A stretch of DNA of 34,293 bases from assembly GCA_945957125.1 (NCBI GenBank), contig CAMFJT010000030.1, forward strand, positions 1-34,293, read 5' to 3'. The position numbers and the translations under genes are program-made. Below are positions 1-7,829 of the stretch, one piece after another. This stretch comes from an uncultured Rhodospirillales bacterium. GTDB taxonomy: Bacteria > Pseudomonadota > Alphaproteobacteria > Reyranellales > Reyranellaceae. Below the pieces are notes generated by a model, which saw nothing but the letters and a program-made list of their open reading frames with translations, did no database searches and was not told where the DNA came from. Positions within the stretch are counted from its first letter, which is position 1; each line of letters opens with the position of its first letter.

Positions 1-592
1 TGAAGGCGTCCATGCCGGTGCCGGCCGTGAGATGCGGCGGCAGGCTCATCGTCAGCTCGGGATCGATCAGCGCCAGCCGGGGGATCAGGTACGGGCTGCC
101 GATCGCCAGCTTGCGGCCGGAATCCATGATGATCACGCCGCCGCGGCTGACCTCGCTGCCGGTGCCCGAGGTCGTCGGGATGGCGACGATCGGCGCGACC
201 GCCGCGGTGATCTTTCCCGCCCCGCCCTCGACGAAGGAATAGGCCTGCAGCGAGTTGCGCGGGTGCGTCGCCATCAGCGCCACCGCCTTGGCGAGATCCA
301 TCGGCGAGCCGCCGCCGATCGCGATGATGCCGTCGCAGCCCTCCTCCTTGTAGACCTTGAGCGCGTCGCGCATCGCCGCTTCGGTCGGGTTCTCCGGCGT
401 GCCGTCATAGATCGTGAGCGGCATGTTGCCGGGCAGGTGCTCCTTCACCTTCGCCCACAGGCCGGCGGCGATCACGCCCTTGTCGGTGACGATCAGCGGC
501 CGGCGCATGCCGAGGAGCTGCAGCTCCGCCTCGAGCAGCTTCAGCGCGCCGAAGTCGAACTGGATGCGCGTGAGATAGGTGATGAGTGCCAT
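1..592 (-). CDS. Iron-containing alcohol dehydrogenase, N-terminal part (cut by window edge)
   Basis: Reading leftwards from the ATG at 592 gives 197 codons without a stop, so the gene runs off the window. The start MALITYLTRIQFDFGAL, the nucleotide-binding GGGSPMD motif near residue 98, the GTGSE loop near 144 and the DPELT and GMDA motifs near the edge are those of the group III metal-dependent alcohol dehydrogenases. These NAD(P)-linked enzymes interconvert alcohols and aldehydes or reduce maleylacetate. The Asp of GMDA is the first metal ligand in the family; the His ligands lie beyond the edge. The TauD-like gene upstream on the same strand could be cotranscribed, with palindromic element F between them. 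The substrate cannot be told from this half. Maleylacetate reductase is an alternative within the same superfamily. Confidence 0.9.
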   Translation of the reverse strand, partial: MALITYLTRIQFDFGALKLLEAELQLLGMRRPLIVTDKGVIAAGLWAKVKEHLPGNMPLTIYDGTPENPTEAAMRDALKVYKEEGCDGIIAIGGGSPMDLAKAVALMATHPRNSLQAYSFVEGGAGKITAAVAPIVAIPTTSGTGSEVSRGGVIIMDSGRKLAIGSPYLIPRLALIDPELTMSLPPHLTAGTGMDAF

Positions 593-612
593 TGGGGTCC
601 TCTATTCATATT

Positions 613-704
613 CCTCTCCCCCACTCGGAGGAGAAGCTAGGAGAGGGGGTCACAGGCGATGTGCGTAACCCCTCTCCCCACCTCTCCCCCTAGCGGGGGA
701 GAGG
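613..704. repeat. Palindromic element F (CT-rich inverted repeat)
   Basis: An imperfect inverted repeat has arms at about 613-650 and 668-704. The right arm itself contains a perfect 10-bp hairpin (681-690 against 695-704, loop TAGC). It sits between two co-directional genes and runs into the 3' end of the dioxygenase gene, supplying its last codons and stop. Its layout resembles element E at 16631-16764, with C-rich mini-hairpins in each arm and an inner GAGGGGGT/ACCCCTC pair. On the minus strand it could act as an intercistronic hairpin or partial terminator, but no clear T-run follows. Confidence 0.7.
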
Positions 705-1544
705 AGAAGAGTCAGCCCGAAAGAACGGCTTGTCGCCCTTGACGGTGACGCGGTAGCCGAGCCGCTTGTGCGGGTAATAGTCCCACATCGCGTGATGCTG
801 GGCCGAGCGATTGTCCCAGAAGGCGATCGAGTTGGGCCGCCAGGCGAAGCGGCATTGCAGCTCCGGCGTCTCGCAGTGGCGATAGAGCATCTCGAGCAGC
901 GCGTCGCTCTCGGGCTTGCGCAGGCCGACGATGCGCGTGGTGAAGTTGCGGTTGACGAACAGCGCCTTGCGGCCGGTCACCGGATGGGTCCGCACCACCG
1001 GATGCTCGTTGCGCGGGAAGCCGCCCTCCTTCGGCGTCTGGCCGAAGCGGCCGCCATAGACCTGCGCCCCGTCATGCACCGCCGTCAGCCCCTCGCACAG
1101 CCGCTGGAGCGGCGGCGAGAGCGTCTCGAAGGCGCGGTACATGTTGGCGAACAGCGTGTTGCCGCCGTTATCGGGCGGCAGCTCCTTCATGTAGAGGATG
1201 CTGCCCATCGGCGGCTCGGGATCGCACGACACGTCGGAGTGCCATTCCTCGCCGGAGATGTACTTCGAATTCTCGTCCGCCTTGATGATCAGGATCTCGG
1301 GATGCTCCCAATCCTTGCGCGTCGAGGTCGGGTGCATGTGCAGCTCGCCGAAGCGGCGGCCGAAATCCTTATGCTGCTCGTGAGTCAGCTCCTGGTCGCG
1401 GAAGAAGATCACAAGGTTTTCCATCAGTGCGTCGTGCACCTCCTGGAACTGCTGGTTGCCGAGCGGCCGGGCGAGATCGACGCCGGAAATCTCCGCGCCG
1501 ATCACGGGCGTGAGCTTGCGCACCTCGATCGTCTGGTAGGCCAT
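690..1544 (-). CDS. TauD/TfdA-family Fe(II)/2-oxoglutarate dioxygenase
   Basis: This 284-residue protein is of normal length for the taurine/2,4-D dioxygenase family. The family hydroxylates small sulfonates, phenoxyacids or other organic acids using Fe(II), oxygen and 2-oxoglutarate in the cytoplasm. The visible facial triad is H102-x-D104 (in EEWHSDVS) and a distal His near 250 (WDNRSAQH), with the 2-oxoglutarate-binding Arg near 265 (YRVTV). Two ATGs lie six bases apart. The AGGAGG ribosome-binding site is only about two bases from the first and about eight from the second, so I start at 1544 (MAYQTIEV). The C-terminal residues SSPLPR are encoded by palindromic element F, so the original end may have been different. 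It probably shares a transcript with the downstream alcohol dehydrogenase. The substrate is unknown. Confidence 0.9.
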   Translation of the reverse strand: MAYQTIEVRKLTPVIGAEISGVDLARPLGNQQFQEVHDALMENLVIFFRDQELTHEQHKDFGRRFGELHMHPTSTRKDWEHPEILIIKADENSKYISGEEWHSDVSCDPEPPMGSILYMKELPPDNGGNTLFANMYRAFETLSPPLQRLCEGLTAVHDGAQVYGGRFGQTPKEGGFPRNEHPVVRTHPVTGRKALFVNRNFTTRIVGLRKPESDALLEMLYRHCETPELQCRFAWRPNSIAFWDNRSAQHHAMWDYYPHKRLGYRVTVKGDKPFFRADSSPLPR

Positions 1545-1592
1545 CGTCATTTCCTCCTCGCCTTCCCGCGAATCCTACGCGAGAAGAAGCGG

Positions 1593-2072
1593 ATGGGCGA
1601 CACCCTTGTCCTGCGTCCCGCGACGAGCGGCGATGCAGTTGTGCTGGCAGCGACGATCGCCGCCGCCTTCGAGCAATATCGCGGCCGGCTCGTGCCGGAG
1701 TCCGGCGCCTTCCGCGAGACCGCCGAGGGCATTGCCGCGGAGCTGACGAAGGGCGCCGGCGCGATCGTCGCGGAGCGGAACGGCGTCGTCCTGGGCTGTG
1801 TCATGACGAAGCTCGAGCACGGCGACCTCTATCTCGGCCGCCTGTCGGTCCTGCCGTCCGCGCGCGGCGAAGGCCTCGCCCGCCGGCTGGTCGCCGCCGT
1901 CGAGGACGACGCCCGGGCACGCGGCCTGCCGGCCGTGCGGCTCGGTGTCCGCGTCGTGCTGACCGCCAACCAGCGGCTCTTTCAATCGCTCGGTTACCGC
2001 GAAATCTCGCGCGAGGCGCACGACGGCTTCGACCATCCGACCTCGATCACCATGCGCAAGGCGCTTGTCTGA
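1593..2072 (+). CDS. GNAT-family N-acetyltransferase
   Basis: This 159-residue protein is a single GNAT domain, which transfers an acetyl group from acetyl-CoA to an amine. It starts LVLRPATSGDA, the usual first strand and helix. The acetyl-CoA-binding motif A is LSVLPSARGEGLARRLV (about residues 88-104), with the R/Q-x-x-G-x-G/A core seen as RGEGLA. The end, NQRLFQSLGYREI, is the usual C-terminal strand. The start chosen, MGDTLVLRP, puts the domain at the N-terminus. A weak GAAGAAG precedes it. The gene is divergent from the dioxygenase at 690-1544, with 48 bases between start codons. Substrate unknown. Confidence 0.85.
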   Translation: MGDTLVLRPATSGDAVVLAATIAAAFEQYRGRLVPESGAFRETAEGIAAELTKGAGAIVAERNGVVLGCVMTKLEHGDLYLGRLSVLPSARGEGLARRLVAAVEDDARARGLPAVRLGVRVVLTANQRLFQSLGYREISREAHDGFDHPTSITMRKALV

Positions 2073-2080
2073 CGCGAATG

Positions 2081-2161
2081 GCTGGGAGCGCGGCTCTCCA
2101 GAGCCGCTCTTTCATCGGTTGCGATACCCCATGAGCGGCTCTGGAGAGCCGCGCTCCCAGC
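2081..2161. repeat. Palindromic element A1
   Basis: The arms 2081-2109 and 2133-2161 are perfect 29-base inverse complements around a 23-base centre ending in CCCAT, which gives CCCATGAG with the right arm. Each arm also contains its own small dyad (GCGGCTCT-CC-AGAGCCGC). The same element recurs at 4682, 15627 and 29842, and as a half copy at 27595. The arm is free of stop codons in every frame, which creates misleading N-terminal extensions of neighbouring genes. Confidence 0.92.
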
Positions 2162-2205
2162 GGGACGGGGTGGCGCGCCCGAGGCGAAGGGAATATGAAG
2201 CGGCC

Positions 2206-3276
2206 ATGGCACGCACCCCGCTCACCGGTCCCTCCGTCTGGGAGGGCAAGGACATCAAGGATTCGACGCGCTGGATCCGCAGGCTGACACCCGGCCACGT
2301 CGCCGAGCTCGAGGCAGCGCTGGCGGCCGTGAAGACGCGACCGTGGCAGGAGATCAGGCGCGAGGACTTCCCGCTGCCGACGCTGGGCGCCCTCGTCCAG
2401 GACATCGCCGACGAGCTGGAGAACGGCTGCGGGATCATGAAGCTGAAGGGCTTCCCGGTCGCCGGCCATAGCGAGGACGACCTGCGGCGGATGTACTGGG
2501 GGCTCGGCACCCATATCGGCACGCCGGTCTTCCAGAACCGCAGCGGCGAGCTGATGCGCGCCATTCGCGACGAAGGCGCCCATGTCGGCCGCACCTACGG
2601 CGAGACAAAGGACCAGAAGGGCGGCACCTTCCTCTCCTCCTACGCCCGCACGCTGACCAACGGTGGCCTGCGCTTCCATACCGACCGCACCGACGTGGTC
2701 GGCCTGCTGTGCGTGCGCCAGGCGCAGAAGGGCGGCGTCAGCACGCTGGCCTCGACGCCGGCGATCCACAACGCGATGCTGGCCAGGCGGCCCGATCTCC
2801 TGGACGCGCTGTTCACCGATTACTGGCGCAGCCGCTTCGGCGAGGAAGGCACGGTCAAGGACGGCGAAGGCACGCGCAAGGCGACCGCCTATCCGCTGCC
2901 GATCTTCGGCGTGCGCGACGGCAAGTTCACCTCGCACTATTCGCTGACCTTCATCGAGGCCGCGCAGATGGCGCCCGACGTGCCCAAGCTCAGCGCGGCG
3001 CAGAAGGAAGCCATCGACATGCTGATGGCGACCGCCCAGGAGCTGTGCTTCGAGATGACGCTCGAGCCGGGCGACCTGCAGCTCATCAACAGCCACGTCA
3101 CCTATCACGGCCGCACGCCGTTCGAGGACGATGCATCGAGCGGCCACGACCGGCTGCTGCTGCGGCTGTGGCTCACCATGGCCAACAACCGGCCGCTGCC
3201 CGAAGGCCACGAGGTCCTGTGGCGCAGCATCGAGGCGGGCATGCCGCGCGGCGGCATCGCGCAGGTGGCACTCTGA
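2206..3276 (+). CDS. TauD/TfdA-like dioxygenase, second copy type
   Basis: A 356-residue member of the 2-oxoglutarate-dependent oxygenase superfamily, not closely related in sequence to the one at 690-1544. The iron-binding triad is visible as H158-T-D160 (LRFHTDRTD) and H301 (TYHGRTPFED), with the 2-oxoglutarate Arg at about 320 (LLLRLW). The start MARTPLTGPS is chosen because codons before it read through palindromic element A1. Its ribosome-binding site is weak. Related proteins are annotated as TauD/TfdA dioxygenases of unknown substrate. The stop codon overlaps the apparent CTG start of the next gene, so the two are probably translated together. Confidence 0.88.
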   Translation: MARTPLTGPSVWEGKDIKDSTRWIRRLTPGHVAELEAALAAVKTRPWQEIRREDFPLPTLGALVQDIADELENGCGIMKLKGFPVAGHSEDDLRRMYWGLGTHIGTPVFQNRSGELMRAIRDEGAHVGRTYGETKDQKGGTFLSSYARTLTNGGLRFHTDRTDVVGLLCVRQAQKGGVSTLASTPAIHNAMLARRPDLLDALFTDYWRSRFGEEGTVKDGEGTRKATAYPLPIFGVRDGKFTSHYSLTFIEAAQMAPDVPKLSAAQKEAIDMLMATAQELCFEMTLEPGDLQLINSHVTYHGRTPFEDDASSGHDRLLLRLWLTMANNRPLPEGHEVLWRSIEAGMPRGGIAQVAL

Positions 3277-4112
3277 GCGCAACCCGCGATCTGATCCGCG
3301 ACGTCGGCGCGATCCTCGCGCGCGCCGCCCGCGCCGAGATCCTGCCGCGCTTCCGAACGCTCGACGCCAACCAGATCCGGCAGAAATCGTCGGCGTTCGA
3401 CATCGTCACCGAGGCGGACGAGGCGGCGGAAGAGGCCATCGCCGCGGACCTGCGTGCGGCCTTTCCCGGCGCGGTGATCGTGGGCGAGGAAGGGACCCAC
3501 CGCGACCCCGCGCTGCTGCAGGCGATCGGCGATGCCGAGCTCACCTTCATCGTCGACCCGATCGACGGCACCCGGAACTTCGCGTCCGGCCTGCCGCTGT
3601 TCGGCGTCATGGCGGCCGCCACCGCGCGCGGCGAGGTCGTGGCCGGCGTGATCCACGACCCGATCTGCCGCGACTGGGCCTACGCCGTCCGCGACGGCGG
3701 GGCGTGGATCGAACGCGAGGACGGCACGCGCACCGACCTGCGCGTGGCGCCGCCGGTGCCGGTGGCCGAGATGGAGGGCATCGTCGGCACGAGCTTCCTG
3801 CCCCAGCCGCTGCGCGACACGGTGAACGGCAATCTCGCGCGCCTGGCGACCAGCACGTGGCTGAGATGTTCCGCGCACGAATACCGGCTGGTCGCCGCCG
3901 GACACTGCCACCTGCTGTTCTACAATCGGCTGATGCCGTGGGACCACGCGGCAGGCTGGCTGCTGCACCGCGAGGCCGGCGGCTACAGCGCGCATTTCGA
4001 CGGCACGCCCTACCGGCCGACCGACCTGTCGGGCGGCCTGATCTGCGCCCCGGACCGGGCGACCTGGCAGGCCGCGCGCGAGGCCCTCCTCGGGGCCCTT
4101 CTCGGGGCCTGA
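3273..4112 (+). CDS. Inositol-monophosphatase-family phosphatase, apparent CTG start
   Basis: About 279 residues carrying all Mg-binding motifs of the inositol monophosphatase superfamily: GEE at 71-73, DPIDGTRNF at 95-103 and WDHAAG near 223-228. These enzymes remove phosphate from inositol phosphate, histidinol phosphate, fructose bisphosphate or PAP. Which of these applies cannot be told here. The protein aligns with family members from the very first codons (SATRDLIRDVG). In this frame the only plausible initiator at that point is CTG at 3273-3275, overlapping the TGA of the dioxygenase gene as CTGA. No ATG, GTG or TTG is available nearby without running deep into the upstream gene. Translation is therefore likely coupled to the upstream gene. 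Confidence 0.85.
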   Translation: MSATRDLIRDVGAILARAARAEILPRFRTLDANQIRQKSSAFDIVTEADEAAEEAIAADLRAAFPGAVIVGEEGTHRDPALLQAIGDAELTFIVDPIDGTRNFASGLPLFGVMAAATARGEVVAGVIHDPICRDWAYAVRDGGAWIEREDGTRTDLRVAPPVPVAEMEGIVGTSFLPQPLRDTVNGNLARLATSTWLRCSAHEYRLVAAGHCHLLFYNRLMPWDHAAGWLLHREAGGYSAHFDGTPYRPTDLSGGLICAPDRATWQAAREALLGALLGA

Positions 4113-4119
4113 CGCTGCC

Positions 4120-4629
4120 TCAGCGCTCGCTCTGGCCCCGGATCATGTCGAGATGGATCGCCTTGGGGGCGTTGAAGAGCAGAAGGGTGACGACCCGGCC
4201 GCTCAGGTAGGCCGCAAGGAATGCCGCGAGCGCCGCCAGGACGCCGTAGCCGCTCGACTGGCGTCCCATCAGCTCCGTGGTCACGAAGCGCGCCAGCGCA
4301 AGGGCCAGCAGCAGAGCCGCCGCGATCGTGCCGTCCCAGCTACGCTTGATGCGCACCAGCTGGAGCGAAAAATCCTTGATGGCTGTCGGCAGCAGGCCGG
4401 CGCCGAGCCCGATGGCGAAGCCCACGAAGATCGCGACGACCCAAAGCTCGAAGCGTTTGCCCGGCGACATGACCAGCAGCACAGCTGCCGCAGCGACAGC
4501 GAGGGCCGCGGGGATCACCCAGTCCAGCCGGCTGGCCGCCGTCTCGTTGAGTTCCTGACGCATCGACCATAGGGCGAGTGCTGCCAGGAAGACCGCGGCG
4601 AGGTGGGCGACGAAGGAGAGAATCTGCAT
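4120..4629 (-). CDS. Small integral membrane protein of unknown function
   Basis: A 169-residue protein with about four or five hydrophobic segments: near 5-22, 38-55, 62-82, 100-117 and 128-150. Charged turns (SPGKRFELW, RIKRSWDG) lie between them, and the C-terminal tail RGQSER is hydrophilic. I do not recognise the family. The ATG at 4629 is used because the codon six bases upstream is only TTG. It converges on the phosphatase gene with seven bases between stops, and lies downstream of the liv operon on the same strand, separated by palindromic element A2. Residual transcription from that operon could reach it. Confidence 0.7.
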   Translation of the reverse strand: MQILSFVAHLAAVFLAALALWSMRQELNETAASRLDWVIPAALAVAAAAVLLVMSPGKRFELWVVAIFVGFAIGLGAGLLPTAIKDFSLQLVRIKRSWDGTIAAALLLALALARFVTTELMGRQSSGYGVLAALAAFLAAYLSGRVVTLLLFNAPKAIHLDMIRGQSER

Positions 4630-4681
4630 GGGCAAGTCGTCAGGTCACTGTTCCAGATCATCCCGTCCGGCACAACCATAC

Positions 4682-4762
4682 GCTGGGAGCGCGGCTCTCC
4701 AGAGCCGCTCTTCTTCAAGTCTCTACATCCCATGAGCGGCTCTGGAGAGCCGCGCTCCCAGC
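4682..4762. repeat. Palindromic element A2
   Basis: The perfect 29-base arms 4682-4710 and 4734-4762 are identical to those of A1. Only the 23-base centre differs, again ending in CCCAT before GAG. It lies just past the stop of livM (minus strand) and before the small membrane protein gene, so on the operon transcript it would fold right behind the last liv gene. Confidence 0.92.
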
Positions 4763-4765
4763 GGG

Positions 4766-5803
4766 CTATCGCCGACGCAGCCGTCCCACGATGCCGGTCG
4801 GGAAGAAATAGACGCAGAGGATGAAGGCCACGCCGAGCCAGAGCAGCCATCGATCGGGATGGAACAGGTTGCCGAGGACGGGCACGCCGGCCAGCGCCTT
4901 GTTGGCCAGGACGAGCAGGTCCTGCAGGTAGTTCTGCGCGAAGACCAGCAGCACGGCCCCGATCGCCGCGCCGTAGATCGTGCCCATTCCGCCGATCACC
5001 ACCATCAGCAGGATGTCGACCATGATGTCGAAGCTGAGCGTGGTGTCGGGATTGGTCTGGCTCGACCACAGCGCCAGCAAGGCGCCGGCGAGCGCCGCGG
5101 TGGCGGCGGCGATGCAGCTCGCGAGCGTGCGGTAGACCACGGTGCGGTAGCCGATCGCCTCGGCCCGGAACGGGTTCTCGCGGATCGCCATCAGGACGGA
5201 GCCGAACGGCGAGTTCACGATCCGCAGCAGGACCAGCACCAGCGCCAGCGACACGAGATAGACGAGGTAATAGTCGAGGATCCGGCCGGTCACGCCCTCG
5301 ACCGGCCGGAAGGACGGCCGCAGCGCCATCGGCAGGCGGTAGTTCAGCCCGTCCTCGCCGCCGGTGATGTCGGAGAGCTGCGAGGCCAGGATCAGGAAGG
5401 CACTGGCCACCGCCAGGGTGATCATGGCGAAGAAGATCGTGCGCAGACGCAGGCTGAACAGGCCGATCAGCACGGCGAGCGCGATGGCGAGCGCCAGGCC
5501 CGCCGCGACCCCGACCGCGACGGCGTCCCATCCCGGCCCCATGCGCGTCAGCGCGATCGCCACGCCGTAGGCGCCGATGCCGAAGAACATCGTGTGCGCG
5601 AACGAGACGATGCCGGTGTAGCCCAGCAACAGGTCGAAGCTTGCCGCCAGGACGATGAAGACGCAGATCTTGGCCGCGACGTTCAGCGACTTGGCGCCGG
5701 GGAACAGGAAGGGCGCCGCGGCAAGGCCCACCAGCAGGAGCACGAGTGCCAGCGCCAGCCAGCGGCTGCGCGGCAGGTCGTCGGAGAGGAGAGAACGCAG
5801 CAT
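4766..5803 (-). CDS. livM: Branched-chain amino acid ABC transporter permease LivM
   Basis: A 345-residue inner-membrane permease with about eight to ten hydrophobic segments. The family signature LLLGYTGIVSFAHTMFFGIGAYG lies at about residues 58-80, and the cytoplasmic coupling loop AIRENPFRAEAIGY near 208-221 contacts the ATPases. It forms the membrane channel with LivH. An AGAGG ribosome-binding site lies about seven bases before the ATG and overlaps the end of livH, whose stop is four bases upstream, so the two are coupled. The last residues (GIVGRLRRR) stop just before palindromic element A2. Confidence 0.93.
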   Translation of the reverse strand: MLRSLLSDDLPRSRWLALALVLLLVGLAAAPFLFPGAKSLNVAAKICVFIVLAASFDLLLGYTGIVSFAHTMFFGIGAYGVAIALTRMGPGWDAVAVGVAAGLALAIALAVLIGLFSLRLRTIFFAMITLAVASAFLILASQLSDITGGEDGLNYRLPMALRPSFRPVEGVTGRILDYYLVYLVSLALVLVLLRIVNSPFGSVLMAIRENPFRAEAIGYRTVVYRTLASCIAAATAALAGALLALWSSQTNPDTTLSFDIMVDILLMVVIGGMGTIYGAAIGAVLLVFAQNYLQDLLVLANKALAGVPVLGNLFHPDRWLLWLGVAFILCVYFFPTGIVGRLRRR

Positions 5804-5807
5804 CGCG

Positions 5808-6782
5808 CTACCTCTTCGCCACGGGATAGAGCCCCTGCGGCCGCCACAGCAGCACCAGCGCCATCAGCAGGATGTTCGAGCCCAGTGCCACCTTGGGCGC
5901 AAGGAAGCCGACATAGTTGGCGGTCAACCCGACCATCAGGGCGCCCACGAAGCAGCCGCCGACCGAGCCCAATCCGCCGATGATTATGACGATGAAGACC
6001 AGCACGATGACCTGCGCGCCGATCGCCGCCGTCACCGTCTCCTGGTAGAGGCCCCACATCGCGCCGCCCAGCCCGGCCAGCGCCGAGCCGACCACGAACA
6101 CGCCGACGAACAGGCGGCGGATGCGGTAGCCCAGCGCCTCGACCATCTCGCCGTTTTCGACGCCGGCCCGGATCAGCAGGCCGATGCGGGTGCGGTTCAG
6201 CGTCAGCGCCAGCGCGGCGAACACGGCGAGGCCGATGACGACGGCGAGCAGGCGGTACTTCTCGATCGCGATGTCGCCGATCAGGACGGCGCCGCGCAGC
6301 GCGGTCGGCCGGGTGAGCGTGATCTGCTCGGGCCCCCACACGACCTTGAGGAGCTGCTCGGCCACGATCAGGCCGCCGGTGGTGACCAGGATCTGCTTGA
6401 GGTGCTGGCCATAGACCGGCTGCACGATGACGCGCTCGAACACCAGGCCCAGCGCGCCGCTCACCGCCATGGCGGCAAGGATCGCCGGCAGGAAGGCCGC
6501 GAGGTTGAGCCACAGCGAATCGGCCTGCATCCACGGGCCGAGCGCCAGCATGACGCTGGCCGCCACGAAGGCGCCGACGGCGATGAAGGCGCCGTGGCCG
6601 AAGTTCAGCACGTCCATCAGGCCGAAGGTGAGCGTCAGGCCGGAGGCCATGACGAAGATCATCAGCCCCATGGCAAGGCCCGCGACCGTGAGCGTCACCC
6701 AGCTCGCGGGCGAGCCGACCAGCGGCAGCGCCACGACCGCGAGCGCCGGAATCAGCAGGAGGGGCAGGTAGTCCCGCTTCAT
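5808..6782 (-). CDS. livH: Branched-chain amino acid ABC transporter permease LivH
   Basis: A membrane permease of about 324 residues, partner of LivM. The signature GLTLTFGLMDVLNFGHGAF lies near residues 48-66, and the coupling loop RAGVENGEMVEALGY near 211-225. Hydrophobic segments fill most of the rest. The ATG at 6782 (MKRDYLPLLL) gives a normal start followed by the first membrane helix. An in-frame GTG at 6800 would add six residues coded by palindromic element B1. No Shine-Dalgarno sequence is visible before either: B1 ends five bases before the ATG and occupies the space where it should be. Translation may depend on coupling to livF or on the folded element. Confidence 0.92.
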   Translation of the reverse strand: MKRDYLPLLLIPALAVVALPLVGSPASWVTLTVAGLAMGLMIFVMASGLTLTFGLMDVLNFGHGAFIAVGAFVAASVMLALGPWMQADSLWLNLAAFLPAILAAMAVSGALGLVFERVIVQPVYGQHLKQILVTTGGLIVAEQLLKVVWGPEQITLTRPTALRGAVLIGDIAIEKYRLLAVVIGLAVFAALALTLNRTRIGLLIRAGVENGEMVEALGYRIRRLFVGVFVVGSALAGLGGAMWGLYQETVTAAIGAQVIVLVFIVIIIGGLGSVGGCFVGALMVGLTANYVGFLAPKVALGSNILLMALVLLWRPQGLYPVAKR

Positions 6783-6787
6783 GCGCC

Positions 6788-6850
6788 GGGACCGCGCCAC
6801 TGGGTGGCGCTCGTGCTCATGAGATGAGCGCCACGCAGTGGCGCGGTCCC
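6788..6850. repeat. Palindromic element B1
   Basis: Arms of 25 bases, 6788-6812 and 6826-6850, pair with a single mismatch around GTGCTCATGAGAT. Each arm contains its own dyad of the CGCCAC/GTGGCG type. The outer head GGGACCGCG and the CATGAG centre match element families A and C, while the inner dyad differs from both. It lies between livF and livH within the operon. Confidence 0.9.
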
Positions 6851-6870
6851 AGCAGAGAAGTGCCGGCCGA

Positions 6871-7599
6871 TCATTGATGCTCCCCCATCCCCAGCCCGAG
6901 CAGGTGCTGCTGCAGCGCCGCGTCCGCCGCGAAGGCGGCCATGCCGCCGGTATGCGCCACCCGCCCGTCGTCCATCACCGCGACCGAATCGCCGAGCTGG
7001 CGGGCGAAAGCGAAGTTCTGCTCGACCACCAGCAGGGTCGACTCGCCATCCTTCAGCTCACGGAAGGCGGCGATCATGTTGGCGATGATGGCGGGCGCCA
7101 GCCCCTTGGTCGGCTCGTCGATCAGCAGCAGGCGGCGCGGTTCGACGATGGCACGGGCGACGGCCAGCATCTGCTTCTGGCCACCGGACAGATGTCCCGC
7201 CGGAAGCTGCCAGAAGCGCTTCAGCGCCTCGAAGCGGGTGAAGATCCAGTCGAGCCGCTTCTGATCCGGCGGCCCCGAGCGTGCGGCGAGGATCAAGTTC
7301 TCCTGCACCGTCAGGTCGGCGAAGATCGCCATGCTCTCGGGCACATAGGCGATGCCGAGGCGGGCGATGTCGGGCGTCGCCATCCCCGCGATGTCGCGCC
7401 CCGCGAAGCGGATCTCGCCCGCCGCCGCGCGCCACAGCCCCATGATGGTGCGCAGCGTCGTGGTCTTGCCCGCGCCGTTGCGCCCCAGCAGCATCGTCAG
7501 CCCGCCCTCGGGCACGTCGAACTCGACGCCGTGCAGGATGTGATAGCGGCCGATATCGGTCTTCACGCCGCGCAGCGATAGCAGCGGCTCAGCCCCCAC
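6871..7599 (-). CDS. livF: Branched-chain amino acid ABC transporter ATPase LivF
   Basis: A 242-residue ATPase with Walker A GRNGAGKTT (39-47), signature LSGGQ (137-141), Walker B LLLIDEP (157-163) and the EPTKGLAP segment typical of LivF rather than LivG. It dimerises with LivG to drive the LivHM permease. The GTG at 7599 is preceded by GAGGAA about five bases upstream, so this start is well supported. In a standard liv operon livF directly follows livG or livM. Here it is separated from livG by the RTX gene at 7828-10737. Confidence 0.93.
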   Translation of the reverse strand: MGAEPLLSLRGVKTDIGRYHILHGVEFDVPEGGLTMLLGRNGAGKTTTLRTIMGLWRAAAGEIRFAGRDIAGMATPDIARLGIAYVPESMAIFADLTVQENLILAARSGPPDQKRLDWIFTRFEALKRFWQLPAGHLSGGQKQMLAVARAIVEPRRLLLIDEPTKGLAPAIIANMIAAFRELKDGESTLLVVEQNFAFARQLGDSVAVMDDGRVAHTGGMAAFAADAALQQHLLGLGMGEHQ

Positions 7600-7807
7600 G
7601 GTCGTTCCTCATTCGCCTCTCCCCCTTCGCGTAGCGTCTATCCGGCAAGCTCGGCGCGGCCGAGGGGAGCGGAGGCACGATCGGTCTTCATATCGGGGGC
7701 TATACAGCATTTTGCCGGACGAAATGCCAGCGGCACCGCATTCCGGAGCGACGAGAAACTCTCGCGCTCAGGACGAATCCGATTTAGCCGTCGATGCAGG
7801 AATTTGC

Positions 7808-7829
7808 AGCGTGCCTACCCAGGCACGCT
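7808..7829 (-). terminator. Hairpin at the 3' end of the RTX gene
   Basis: A perfect 9-bp stem (7808-7816 with 7821-7829, loop of four) overlaps the TAG stop of the RTX gene. On the minus strand the sequence after the stem is GCAAATTCC, with no long T-run, so it is a weak terminator candidate or a processing/stability hairpin. If it terminates, livF, livH and livM would need their own promoter in 7600-7807. I see no convincing -35/-10 pair there. Confidence 0.4.

Noticed and set aside
7618-7700. CCTCTCCCCC followed by GAGGGGAG as another palindromic element
   Set aside because: Only one short paired block is visible. The arms do not extend, so it may be a remnant of element F but is not supported as a copy.
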